Below, one piece after another: positions 43,428 to 52,412 of a DNA stretch of 64,000 nucleotides. The DNA is from Nocardia sp. NBC_00416. Lineage in GTDB: Bacteria; Actinomycetota; Actinomycetes; Mycobacteriales; Mycobacteriaceae. The notes beneath the pieces were generated by a model. That model saw nothing but the letters and a program-made list of their open reading frames with translations. It had not been told where the DNA came from and did not search any database. The first letter of the stretch is position 1, and every line of letters begins with the position of its first letter. Position numbers and translations under genes: made by a program. The stretch is from contig NZ_CP107932.1 of the NCBI RefSeq assembly GCF_036032445.1, positions 2,296,501 to 2,360,500 of the forward strand, in the 5' to 3' direction.

Positions 43428-44756
43428 TCACTTCATATCGACGTCACGCGTCTCCGGGCTGAGAACCGCGCCCACCAGTGTGAGCAGCCCGCCGACGCAC
43501 AGCAGCACCACGGCCGTGTACGGCAACGGCATGAACGTCGACAACCCGCTCTGGATGTAGGCGTAGAACGCGGGGATCACCATGCCCAGCGAGTACCCGA
43601 GTCCGTACCCCGAGGCGCGCACACCGAGGGTGAACCGTTCGGTCAGATACGTCGTCAGGCACCCCCACGGCACGCTGATCAGCACCGTAACCGAGATCAG
43701 CAGCGCGAGCACCGCACCGAAGGACCGTACGTTCCCGGAGGCGATGAGCGTGTACGGGATGGGCGCGACGAACATACACAGCAACCCACCGGCGATGAGC
43801 ATCGGCCGGCGGCCGATCCGCTGTGACAGCAGACCGCTGCCCATGTACACACCGACCACGATGGCGTTCGCGATCACCAGCGCCAGTGTGGTGGCGTTCG
43901 GGCTCAGTTCCGCTTCGCTCTTCATCAGGCCGGGCAGCACGGTGGTGAGCATGTAACTGGTGAACCACAGACCGGTCGTGAGGACGAAGACCTGCAGGAA
44001 ATCCCGGCCGGACCGGCCCTTGAACAGCTCGAGCAGCGGGGTCTTCACCTTCTCCGACTGCTGCCACTCCTCGCTGTCCTCGACATTGCGCGAGTACCAG
44101 ATCGCGAAGCCGACCGAGAGCACCGCGCCGATGAAGAACGGGATGCGCCAGCCCCACTGGACGTAGGCGGAGTCGAGGCCCTGGGCCGGCATGACCTGCA
44201 GCAGGCCGAGCGTGATCAGCGCTATCGAGCAGTACGCAAGGGGGAATCCTGTCGAGATGATCGCGCCGTTGAGGCCCCGCCGTTGTTTGGCGCTCTGCTC
44301 GAGCGCGGTCGGCGTCGCGGAGGTGTACTCGCCGCCGAGGAACACCCCGTCGATGAACCGCAGGGCGATCAGCAGGATCACGGCCAGAATGCCGATCTGC
44401 TGATAGCCGGGCAACAGTCCGATCGCCATGGTCGTCACGCCGAATCCGGTCACCGAGATCACGGTGATCCGGCGGCGGCCGAATTTATCGGCCAGATGCC
44501 CGAACAGCATCGCGCCCAGCGGTCTGCCGACCAGTGTCGCGGCGAACACCGAACCGTTGATGAGGGCGATCGTGCTCGCCGACGCGCCGGTGGCCTGGAA
44601 GTACACCGAGGCCGGTGCGAGCACGATGACCGGCAGATAGATATCGAACAGGTCGACGTAGAAACCCAGCCAGGCCCCGAAGACCGCTTTTTTCGCGCGC
44701 GCGGCCTTGCCGTCCTGCGGTGGCGCGGTGCGCGCGTCGACAGTGGTCGAGCTCAT
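43428..44756 (-). CDS. MFS transporter, metabolite:H+ symporter type
   Basis: The 442-residue protein has 12 predicted membrane segments. FGAWLGFYVDLFDIYLPVIV opens the first segment, GHLADKFGRRR is the inter-helix 2-3 motif, and RFIDGVFLGGEYTSATPTAL marks the metabolite:H+ symporter group (relatives carry carboxylates, betaine or sugars acids). ATG at 44756 overlaps the second DapA-like gene as ATGA. It is most likely the uptake system for the substrate of this cluster. Confidence 0.92.
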   Translation of the reverse strand: MSSTTVDARTAPPQDGKAARAKKAVFGAWLGFYVDLFDIYLPVIVLAPASVYFQATGASASTIALINGSVFAATLVGRPLGAMLFGHLADKFGRRRITVISVTGFGVTTMAIGLLPGYQQIGILAVILLIALRFIDGVFLGGEYTSATPTALEQSAKQRRGLNGAIISTGFPLAYCSIALITLGLLQVMPAQGLDSAYVQWGWRIPFFIGAVLSVGFAIWYSRNVEDSEEWQQSEKVKTPLLELFKGRSGRDFLQVFVLTTGLWFTSYMLTTVLPGLMKSEAELSPNATTLALVIANAIVVGVYMGSGLLSQRIGRRPMLIAGGLLCMFVAPIPYTLIASGNVRSFGAVLALLISVTVLISVPWGCLTTYLTERFTLGVRASGYGLGYSLGMVIPAFYAYIQSGLSTFMPLPYTAVVLLCVGGLLTLVGAVLSPETRDVDMK

Positions 44757-45820
44757 GACATCCATCCTTCGAGTCCTGCGGTGATGAAACCGTCCTCCGC
44801 GCGTAGCCACTCGTACGCGTCGCAGATCCTGGTCAGTTCCGCGGATTGGCCGTCCGACAGACCTTCGGCCGGATCGAGACACCAGATTCCTTCGAGAAGT
44901 CCCTGGCGGCGCAACACCTCGTGCACCCCGGCGATGACACCGGCGAAGTTGTTGCGTACATCGAATACCGCGCTGTTGGCGTCGGTGACACCCGCGGCCA
45001 TCGACATCGCGCGCACGCGCGCATCGTCATCGCCCGACCAGGCCAGGCGGACGAGTTCGTGCAGCCGCACCGCCGCCCTGGTCCACACCGCCCAGTGCCC
45101 GAGCAGGCCACCGACGAACCGCCGGGTCACCGGACCGGACGGACCGCACAGATCGTAGGAGGTGAGGAGATCACCGACGATACTGTCGTCGTTGCCGGTG
45201 TAGAGCGCGACCTCACCGCCGCGGGCGGAGTCGACGATGCCCTGTACCAGCTCCAGCGTGCGGTAGCGGTCGAACGGCGCCGCCTTCACCGCGATGGTCG
45301 ATTCCTGGTCGGCCAACCGGCGCCAGAATTCGCGCGGCAGGTAGCGTCCGCCGACGGCTTCCTGCAGGTAGAACCCGATCACGGGCAGTACCTCGCCGAC
45401 GGCGGCGCTGCGGTCGAGCAGATAGTCGAGATCCCGGTCGGCGAGACCGCCGGGTGAGACGAGCACCGCGTCGTAGCCCAGTCCGCGGGCCAGTTCCGCC
45501 TCGGCGACGGCCTGTCCCGTCGGCCCGGCCACGCCGGCGATCCGGAGGAACGGCCGGTCGCCGAGGCGCGCGTCGAACTCCTCGGCGGCGAGCTCGAGGA
45601 CAGGTCGCAGCAGGCCGATTTCGGGTCGCCGGATCTCGAACTGGGTGGTGTGCACACCGACCGCGAGGCCGCCCGCCCCGGCGTCGACGTAATAGCGGGT
45701 GAGTGCGCGCTGGCGCCGCTCGTCGAGAGTCCGGGTGTGATCGAGGGCGAGGGGGTGGGCGGGCACGACGGTGCCCTGGTGCAGCAGCGTGTGTTTGGCG
45801 TCCGGGAGCAGTGGGGGCAT
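44753..45820 (-). CDS. DapA-family lyase/aldolase (second copy)
   Basis: The 355-residue protein starts MPPLLPDAKHTLLHQGTVVP. It shows AGAGGLAVGVHTTQFEIR, LPVIGFYLQEAVGGRYLPRE and a candidate Schiff-base Lys in STIAVKAAPFDRYRT. It is longer than the first copy by 50 residues and clearly divergent from it. ATG at 45820 shares a base with the epimerase stop (TGATG). Family assignment is good; the substrate is unknown. Confidence 0.85.
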   Translation of the reverse strand: MPPLLPDAKHTLLHQGTVVPAHPLALDHTRTLDERRQRALTRYYVDAGAGGLAVGVHTTQFEIRRPEIGLLRPVLELAAEEFDARLGDRPFLRIAGVAGPTGQAVAEAELARGLGYDAVLVSPGGLADRDLDYLLDRSAAVGEVLPVIGFYLQEAVGGRYLPREFWRRLADQESTIAVKAAPFDRYRTLELVQGIVDSARGGEVALYTGNDDSIVGDLLTSYDLCGPSGPVTRRFVGGLLGHWAVWTRAAVRLHELVRLAWSGDDDARVRAMSMAAGVTDANSAVFDVRNNFAGVIAGVHEVLRRQGLLEGIWCLDPAEGLSDGQSAELTRICDAYEWLRAEDGFITAGLEGWMS

Positions 45821-46842
45821 CAGAAGTTCCCGTCGCGGCGCTCGAACTTGGTGGGTTTGTTCCACAGATTGCCGCCGGCGCCGATCCAGTCGGCCTGCAG
45901 CTGGATCAACTGGCCCAGCGTGCGATCGGGGTACCCGAAGAGCGCGTGGCATTTGGCGGCATTGTTGAGCAGGCTGGTCTCACCCTCGGTGCCTACGAAA
46001 TTCGGTGTCACGCCTAGCTTTTCACCGAGCTGGGTGGCGATGGCGCGTACCGAGGCGGTCTCCGGGCCGGTGAGATTGAGCAGGAACGGCGCGGTGTCGG
46101 CGTGACCGAGCGCGCGGAGGACCACCTCGTTGGTGTAGCGCTGCCACACCACGTTCACCACCCCGATCGACAGATCGACGGGCTCGCCCGCCTGCACCCG
46201 GCGGGCGATATCGGCGACGACCCCGTAGCGCGGTTCGCACGCGTAGTTGAGCCGGACCAGTGCGACCCGGGTGCCTCGTGTCCGCGCGCCGTGGGTGAAG
46301 ACCTGTTCGCGCCCCCGGCACGTGATCGCGTACTCCCCGACCGGACCGGTTTCGTCGGTCTCCACCGGCCCGCCCGTCATCGGCGAGGTCAGCGGGTAGA
46401 CATTGCCGGTGGACAACGCCGAGATCCGGGACCGGGCGTAGCGGCGAGCGACGTAGGCCGGCAGCACCGTATTGGTCATCCAGGCTTCGTCGGAATTGGT
46501 GGAGGTGCCGAACTTCGCACCGACCAGGAAGACCACGTTCCCCGCGTCCGGCAGACCGTCCACAGCCGCCGGATCAGATAAATCGGTCACGACCGTATCT
46601 ACCCCAACAGATTCGAGACGGTCTCGCGCCTCTCGGTCGGTCCAGCGCGAGACCGCCTGCACCCGTACCTCTTTGCGGCCCGCTTCGTCCAGGGCACGCC
46701 GGGCCATCGTCGCCACGCCGGATCCGATCTTTCCACCGGCACCCAGGACTATCACGTCTTCTTGCCATTCGGCGGCCTCGGCGACGAGCGCCTCGCTCGG
46801 CCGGCTGAGCTCCCGCTCGAGCTCCTTCTCATCCGCGAACAT
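45820..46842 (-). CDS. NAD-dependent epimerase/dehydratase family protein
   Basis: This 340-residue short-chain-dehydrogenase-fold protein has the cofactor motif VIVLGAGGKIGSGVATMARR. The usual Y-x-x-x-K appears as EYAITCRGREQVF, without Lys four residues after Tyr, so catalysis may use another residue. NAAKCHALFGYP lies near the C-terminus. ATG at 46842 follows AGAAGG. It is the first gene of the operon of transporter, DapA-like lyase and Gfo/Idh/MocA enzyme. Confidence 0.85.
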   Translation of the reverse strand: MFADEKELERELSRPSEALVAEAAEWQEDVIVLGAGGKIGSGVATMARRALDEAGRKEVRVQAVSRWTDREARDRLESVGVDTVVTDLSDPAAVDGLPDAGNVVFLVGAKFGTSTNSDEAWMTNTVLPAYVARRYARSRISALSTGNVYPLTSPMTGGPVETDETGPVGEYAITCRGREQVFTHGARTRGTRVALVRLNYACEPRYGVVADIARRVQAGEPVDLSIGVVNVVWQRYTNEVVLRALGHADTAPFLLNLTGPETASVRAIATQLGEKLGVTPNFVGTEGETSLLNNAAKCHALFGYPDRTLGQLIQLQADWIGAGGNLWNKPTKFERRDGNF

Positions 46843-46867
46843 CAACGGACCCTTCTTCCGATGGACT

Positions 46868-46887
46868 ATTTCGGTCAGGACCGTAAT
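46868..46887. promoter_or_regulatory. Palindrome in the epimerase/sdaA divergent promoter
   Basis: ATTTCGGTC and GACCGTAAT flank AG, giving 9-bp arms with one mismatch. The site lies in the 92-bp gap between the epimerase operon and the serine dehydratase gene and could control both. No regulator is certain; the winged-helix protein encoded at 48277 is one candidate. Confidence 0.45.
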
Positions 46888-46934
46888 AATGGGGGAGCTT
46901 CCCGAAAAGCGCAATAGGAAGGAACCACCGAACC

Positions 46935-48293
46935 GTGACCGTCAGCGTGTTCGACCTGTTCTCGATCGGTATCGGCCCCTCGAGTTCCCACACGGTGGGG
47001 CCCATGCGGGCGGCCCGGATGTTCGTCGCCGAACTGCAGAGCTCCGGCGCGCTGCCGCGGGTACGCCGGGTACGTGCTCTGCTGTGCGGCTCACTCGGGG
47101 CCACCGGCCGCGGACACGGCTCCGAGCCGGCGGTGATCGCCGGCCTGCGCGGCGCGGACCCGGAAACGGTCGACCCACGCCGGCCGGCCCGGTGGTACGC
47201 CGCAGTCACCGCCTCCGGCACCCTCGACCTGGCAGGTCGGCACCCGATCCCGTTCACCGCCGCCGATCTCGTACTCGACGGCGCCATCCGGCTGCCCGGC
47301 CATCCCAACGCGATGGTGCTGACCGCCGAGTTCGGCGACGGCACGCAGCTCGAGCGGACCTACTACTCGATCGGCGGCGGGTTCGTCACCGAAGCCGGGC
47401 AATCGCTCTCGGTTCGAGGCGACATCCCCGTTCCGCACCCGTTCCGGACCGGTGGTGAACTCTTCGCCCGCGCCACCGCGACCGGGCTGCGCGTCAGCGA
47501 TCTCGCACTGGCCAACGAACAGGCGCTGCGGCCGGGAACCGATATCGCCGCGGGACTCGACCGGATCTGGTCGGTGATGCGGGAGTGCGTGGCGGCGGGC
47601 CTGCGCACCGACGGCTCGCTACCGGGTTCGCTCGCCGTCCGGCGCCGCGCCCCGGATCTGCGGCGCAGGCTCGAGGCGGTGGACCCACCGGTCGATCCGC
47701 TGCACCAACTGGACTGGGTGAACGCCTTCGCGATGGCCGTGAACGAGGAGAACGCCGCCGGGGGCCGGGTCGTCACCGCCCCGACCAACGGGGCGGCGGG
47801 CATCATCCCCGCCGTACTGCACTACTACGACCGCTTCGTCCCGGACGCCGACGCCGACGGAATCCGGCGCTTCCTGCTCACGGCGGCCGCGATCGGCGCG
47901 CTCTACAAGGGCAATGCCTCCATCTCCGGCGCCGAGGTCGGCTGCCAGGGCGAAGTCGGCTCCGCGTGCTCGATGGCGGCGGGCGCGCTGTGCGAAATCC
48001 GCGGCGGCACCGCCGCGCAGGTCGAGAACGCCGCGGAGATCGCGATGGAACACAATCTCGGACTCACCTGCGATCCGGTCGGCGGGTTCGTCCAGATCCC
48101 GTGCATCGAACGCAACGCGGTCGCGGCCGTGAAAGCGATCAACGCCGCGCGAATCGCCTTGGCCGGTGACGGGAATCATCGGGTCAGCCTGGACACTGTG
48201 ATCAAGACAATGCGCGATACGGGAGCGGATATGCAGGCCGAGTACAAGGAAACATCGATGGGGGGTCTCGCCGTCAATGTCGTCGAATGCTGA
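46935..48293 (+). CDS. sdaA: L-serine dehydratase (single-chain, Fe-S)
   Basis: The 452-residue enzyme deaminates L-serine to pyruvate. The N-terminal beta domain opens SVFDLFSIGIGPSSSHTVGP; the alpha domain has NGAAGIIPAVLHYY, GNASISGAEVGCQGEVGSAC, and the later Cys in LTCDPVGG and QIPCIERNAV for the [4Fe-4S] cluster. GTG at 46935 is the start. It faces a catabolic operon, and the gene for a winged-helix protein begins 17 bases before its stop. Confidence 0.95.
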   Translation: MTVSVFDLFSIGIGPSSSHTVGPMRAARMFVAELQSSGALPRVRRVRALLCGSLGATGRGHGSEPAVIAGLRGADPETVDPRRPARWYAAVTASGTLDLAGRHPIPFTAADLVLDGAIRLPGHPNAMVLTAEFGDGTQLERTYYSIGGGFVTEAGQSLSVRGDIPVPHPFRTGGELFARATATGLRVSDLALANEQALRPGTDIAAGLDRIWSVMRECVAAGLRTDGSLPGSLAVRRRAPDLRRRLEAVDPPVDPLHQLDWVNAFAMAVNEENAAGGRVVTAPTNGAAGIIPAVLHYYDRFVPDADADGIRRFLLTAAAIGALYKGNASISGAEVGCQGEVGSACSMAAGALCEIRGGTAAQVENAAEIAMEHNLGLTCDPVGGFVQIPCIERNAVAAVKAINAARIALAGDGNHRVSLDTVIKTMRDTGADMQAEYKETSMGGLAVNVVEC

Positions 48294-49527
48294 GCACACG
48301 TACCGGATCGGCGTGGTCGGGCCGTCGGATCTGGTGTCGCTGGTCAAACGCGTTGCCGCGCTGGATTTCACCGATCATCTCGTCGTACCGCTGACCTACC
48401 GCAACGAAGCGCAGGCCGCGGAGGTGGTCTCGGCCCACCCCGATGTCGACGCGCTGCTGTTCACCGGCGTCATCCCGTACACGCTGGCCCGGTCCGCGGG
48501 CGTGGTCACCAAACCCGCGGCGTATATCGACTACACCGGCGCCACCCTGTACGGCGCGCTCGTGGAACTGATGTCCGCGGGGCACGACCCGGCTCGTATA
48601 TCCATCGATACGCTGGCCCGGCCCCTCGTGGTCGAAAGCCTGTCCCATGTCGGGATACCGACCGGCGATGTAGCGACCATGGAGTACCGCAGTGGTATCG
48701 ATACCCGGCGCCTCGCGGAATTCCACCGGGAACACGCGCGGACCCGTCCCGGTTCGGTCGCGATCACCTGCGTCCGGTCGGTGTACGACCTGATCCGGGA
48801 CGACGGCTACGCGATCCGGCTCGCCCCGGCGATCGCGTCGGTGCGCACCGCGCTGGAAACCGTGACGATGGAGCTGGCGGGCCGTATCTCCGCCGACGCG
48901 CAGGTCGCGCTCGGGATGATCGAACTGCCCGCACCCGACGACCGGCTCGCCGACGATATCCGCGCGCTGGCCGGCAGCCTGTTCCCCACCGGCCCGTCGA
49001 GCTACGTCCTGGTCAGCACCCGGGGTGTACTCGCACAGCACACCTGCGACTGGACCGCCATGCCGCTGCTCGAGCAGCTGGCGCAACGCCACGTCTGGGT
49101 GCGGATCGGGTTCGGCGTCGGCCGGTCCGCGGCCGACGCGGAGGCGCTGGCCCGCCGGGCCGTCGAACGCTCCCGCACCGCGGGACCTTTCACCGCCATC
49201 GTCTCGGTGGGGTCCGGACGTGATTTCGTGATCACCGAGACCAGTCCCGACCCGGACCGGGCGGAGGAGCCGTTGAGCCTGCACATCGCGGCACACCGGG
49301 CCGGGCTGTCCCGGGCCACGCTGCTCAAACTCGAGGCGGCGGCCGCCGCCCACCCCGACGGCCGGGTCACCGCCGGCGATGTCGCCGCGGCCCTCGGCAT
49401 CGAGCCCCGCTCGGCGCGGCGGACGCTGAAACAGCTCGAACGATCGGGCCTCGCACAGCCCGTGGGAACGGTGGCGGGCGGCGCCGGGCGACCGGCCGTA
49501 CGCTACGAGATCCGCATCGACACCTGA
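48277..49527 (+). CDS. Putative regulator with C-terminal winged helix, coupled to sdaA
   Basis: The 416-residue protein opens YRIGVVGPSDLVSLVKRVAA and continues VDALLFTGVIPYTLARSAGV and AAYIDYTGATLYGALVELMS, an alpha/beta sensor-like domain that I cannot name. The end HPDGRVTAGDVAAALGIEPR, then SARRTLKQLERSGLAQPVG, is a winged HTH. ATG at 48277 lies inside sdaA (17-base overlap), so the two are co-translated. It probably regulates serine or neighbouring catabolism; this is inference. Confidence 0.75.
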   Translation: MSSNAEHTYRIGVVGPSDLVSLVKRVAALDFTDHLVVPLTYRNEAQAAEVVSAHPDVDALLFTGVIPYTLARSAGVVTKPAAYIDYTGATLYGALVELMSAGHDPARISIDTLARPLVVESLSHVGIPTGDVATMEYRSGIDTRRLAEFHREHARTRPGSVAITCVRSVYDLIRDDGYAIRLAPAIASVRTALETVTMELAGRISADAQVALGMIELPAPDDRLADDIRALAGSLFPTGPSSYVLVSTRGVLAQHTCDWTAMPLLEQLAQRHVWVRIGFGVGRSAADAEALARRAVERSRTAGPFTAIVSVGSGRDFVITETSPDPDRAEEPLSLHIAAHRAGLSRATLLKLEAAAAAHPDGRVTAGDVAAALGIEPRSARRTLKQLERSGLAQPVGTVAGGAGRPAVRYEIRIDT

Positions 49528-49656
49528 CGGGCCACCGCGCCGGATGGTGGTCGAGGCGGACGGCGGCTCCGGGGTGGAGATCAGCACCGAGGTGCTCGCG
49601 AACTCTGCCCGAACCTGCGCCGCGGGTTTGTCGGGCCGAATCGATAGTCTGCGGGG

Positions 49657-50310
49657 ATGGTCAGACCCGATCCGGCACTGCGGCGCTTGATGCGTGAGAC
49701 AGGAAAGCTGCTCCATCCGTACGGCTTCGAAGGCGCCGAACCCCGATGGTTACGGATCGAGCCGGGCGGTGTGGCGTCGGTCGGCCGCACCCGGGTCTCC
49801 CGCACCTGGAGCGGCGGACAGCAGGTGATCGGATTCGGCCTGCACCCCGCCGCCACGCCGACCGCGTGGTGGGAATTCGGGAACTGGCGCAACGAGCGAC
49901 TGGGACTACCGCCGGTACCGTTGGAGAACGCCACGGGACCCGATCTGCTCGACGCCCACGGCCCGGCCGCGGGGTGGTGCCTGCGGATCGACCCGGATCA
50001 ACCCGGCGGACACGCGCTGCAGAGCGATATCGATACCGTCCGTGCCGAGCTACCCCGGCAGGTCCATCTCCACGCGCGGCGCGCACTCCAACTGGTGGAC
50101 CCCGACAGGTATCTCGACGAACTGCTGGCGCAACCCGATCCGCGCATCGGCACCTGGGAGGCGATCGTGGTGTTGCTGGCCGGACGCGGGCCGGGACCCC
50201 AACTCGACGACGCGATTCACCGGCTGCGGCAGTGTTTCGCGGATCGTGCGCCGTCGGATTACGCGAACGATGTCATCGAATACGCACGGGCTCGGGCTTT
50301 TTCGGCATGA
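49657..50310 (+). CDS. Conserved hypothetical protein, DUF4304-like
   Basis: The 217-residue soluble protein opens RRLMRETGKLLHPYGFEGAE and RWLRIEPGGVASVGRTRVS, with GGQQVIGFGLHPAATPTAWW in the middle, a layout reminiscent of DUF4304 proteins (assignment weak). The C-terminal 80 residues form a helical repeat-like part. It converges with the SGNH hydrolase, with seven bases between the stops. The function is unknown. Confidence 0.75.
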   Translation: MVRPDPALRRLMRETGKLLHPYGFEGAEPRWLRIEPGGVASVGRTRVSRTWSGGQQVIGFGLHPAATPTAWWEFGNWRNERLGLPPVPLENATGPDLLDAHGPAAGWCLRIDPDQPGGHALQSDIDTVRAELPRQVHLHARRALQLVDPDRYLDELLAQPDPRIGTWEAIVVLLAGRGPGPQLDDAIHRLRQCFADRAPSDYANDVIEYARARAFSA

Positions 50311-50317
50311 GGCCACG

Positions 50318-51616
50318 TCACCCGTTTCGATCGGCGGCGTCGAGGGCCGCGGCGGCGGCGTCGGCCATGGCGGCGTAACCGGCGGGATTGGGATGCAGGT
50401 GGTCGCCGCTGTCGTAGCGCGGCGACAGGACGTCGGGATCGGATCCGGCGGCGAGCAGCCGGTCGAAGTCGATGACGGTGTCGAACTCTCCGGATTCGCG
50501 TATCCAGAAGTTGACCCGGTCGCGCACCGCCTCGCCGTGCTCGCTGTAATAGGTGGCGCCTTGATAGGGCAGCAGTGTGCCGGCGATGATTCGCAGCCCG
50601 TCGTCCCGGGCGAGGTCGATGAGCTGCCGGTATTCGGCGATCAGCTGCTCCGGGGTGACGTCGGGGTTGGGTCGCAACCACGGGCTGTCCAAGCGGCTCG
50701 CACCGATATCGTTGATTCCGGACAGCAGGATCACGGTGCCGGCGCCTTCCTTGTCCAGCACATCGCGACGGAACCGGGTGGCGGCGCGTTGCCCGACATA
50801 GTCGGATTCGGACACGATCCGGTTGCCGGCGATCCCGGCATTGAGCACCGCCCGGGTGTCACCGCCGGCGGCGAGCCGGTCGGCGAGAACATCGGGATAG
50901 CGGTTGTCCGAACCCGTGGTGGCTCCCGCTCCATCGGTGAGCGAGTCCCCGAAGGTCACCACCCCGTCGCGCGCCGCGGCGCCGCTGACCCGGATTTCGG
51001 ACAGGTAGTACCAGGACTCGTCGGACTCGGTGAAGGCCGTGTCGTCGATATCCGCGTGATGATCGCCGCGCGCCCGGTAGGAGATCGCGTTGCTGAGGTC
51101 GTGGAAGGTGGCCGGGCCCGTCGCGTCGGCGAGGTAGAGGGTCACGGTGATCGGTTCGCGGGCTGTCACCGTGAAATCGATCGCGTCGCCGCTCGACTCC
51201 GCGCCGGGCGGTATGACCGTGGTGGGCGCTCCGTCGAACAACACCGGCCGCACCGTATCCGGCCGCACGGCCGCACCGCGCGCGGTCTGCGCGACGGTGG
51301 CCGCGGTGATCCGCAACGGTTGTTTCCCGAACAGGTTGGACAGGGCGATCCGGGCCCGGTCGCCGCCGAGGGTGGGACGTACCGTCTGCCGCACCGTGTG
51401 GTCGGCGAAACCGGTTGTCGACCAATTGGGTTCCCAGACGTCGACGGCGGCCATCTGCGCGGCCGACCAGCTGGCGAGCCACAGCCGCTGTTCGGCGGTC
51501 CGGCCGAAGGCGGTCAGGCACACCACCGCCGCCACCACGGCCAGCAGTACCGCCGCCGCCGGAGCCACCGCTCGCATCTCGCGCCGGACGGCGGCACCCG
51601 ACACCGCGACCTTCAT
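50318..51616 (-). CDS. SGNH/GDSL-family hydrolase, exported or membrane-anchored
   Basis: The 432-residue protein has an N-terminal hydrophobic anchor or signal (VAPAAAVLLAVVAAVVCLTA). SGNH blocks are present in order: GDSLTDGAG (nucleophile Ser), AGIAGNRI, SGINDIGAS and the late DHLHPNPAG (Asp-His). Such enzymes hydrolyse esters of lipids or acylated sugars outside the cell. ATG at 51616 is used; the frame is open upstream without support. No operon partners. Confidence 0.9.
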   Translation of the reverse strand: MKVAVSGAAVRREMRAVAPAAAVLLAVVAAVVCLTAFGRTAEQRLWLASWSAAQMAAVDVWEPNWSTTGFADHTVRQTVRPTLGGDRARIALSNLFGKQPLRITAATVAQTARGAAVRPDTVRPVLFDGAPTTVIPPGAESSGDAIDFTVTAREPITVTLYLADATGPATFHDLSNAISYRARGDHHADIDDTAFTESDESWYYLSEIRVSGAAARDGVVTFGDSLTDGAGATTGSDNRYPDVLADRLAAGGDTRAVLNAGIAGNRIVSESDYVGQRAATRFRRDVLDKEGAGTVILLSGINDIGASRLDSPWLRPNPDVTPEQLIAEYRQLIDLARDDGLRIIAGTLLPYQGATYYSEHGEAVRDRVNFWIRESGEFDTVIDFDRLLAAGSDPDVLSPRYDSGDHLHPNPAGYAAMADAAAAALDAADRNG

Positions 51617-51740
51617 ATCCGAATTCCATTCTTCGTCGGAGCCGGCCGAAGTGAACGCACGGATCACCGAGCGGCCGGTACACGGGCCGCCGACACGCAT
51701 CCATGTCCGAACACTCGTCGAAGCCACGAACGGGCGACCG

Positions 51741-51866
51741 GTGGACATTCTCTCCGATGCCGTCTCCGCGATCCGTACCGGCAGCCCAGCCTCCGGCCTG
51801 TTCCTCCGCCGCGCCCCGGGGGACCGCGACTACCCCATTGTGCCCGGTACCGGATTCCGTCCAGCG
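51741..51866 (+). pseudogene. AraC-type regulator fragment (N-terminal cupin piece)
   Basis: GTG at 51741 opens VDILSDAVSAIRTGSPASGL, then FLRRAPGDRDYPIVPGTGF, closely resembling the start of AraC regulators with a cupin_6 sensor domain. After about 42 residues the similarity stops, and the sequence runs into the opposite-strand LysA-like fragment. The HTH part is absent from the window. Confidence 0.5.
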
Positions 51867-51899
51867 CTACCACGGCCCCGCCGGTTGCGCACGCCCGGA

Positions 51900-52412
51900 A
51901 GACGCCGCAGTCCGACCCGAACGGAAATCGGGCCGGATTCCTCCCCTCACCGACACCGGCCCGCGCGACGATCGCCCGCCCCGGTTCCATGGCGATGACC
52001 GGACGCGGGAACCGATGGCGAGCGCAGGCCGTATCGAGGGCGTCGTCGAGCACACCGGCCAGCTCGACCGTGTTCAGTTCGGCGTCACCCGGCCGATAGG
52101 CGACCGGATGGCCGCCGCCCAGGTCCAGCTCGGTGAGCAGGTGACCGTGTTCCCGGCGGATCCACGCCATCTCGGCGATCGACCGCACCGCGTCCACGGC
52201 CATCGCGCTGCCGAGCGGGAGGCCGAATTTCTGGTCGATCACGCCCGTCCGCACCGCCGGATGCCCGTGCACATCGATTCCGGGAGACAGTCGCAGCAGC
52301 ACCCGTTGCGGCCGGTGCGCGAGCGCGGACAGCAACTCGATCTCCGCGGGCGGCCAGACCGCCGGGCTCAACCGAGGCGGAGCTTGCGCCCCGGGCAGAA
52401 CCACCGCCGTGC
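51900..52412 (-). pseudogene. Diaminopimelate-decarboxylase-like (fold III PLP) fragment
   Basis: A minus-strand frame encodes EIELLSALAHRPQRVLLRLS, PGIDVHGHPAVRTGVIDQKF, LTELDLGGGHPVAY and PRPVIAMEPGRAIVARAGV, all in LysA order. The PLP-Lys domain start, the HIGSQ segment and the C-terminal barrel are missing. It is cut at the N-terminal side by the SRPBCC gene and at the C-terminal side by the AraC fragment. It cannot be active. Confidence 0.6.
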
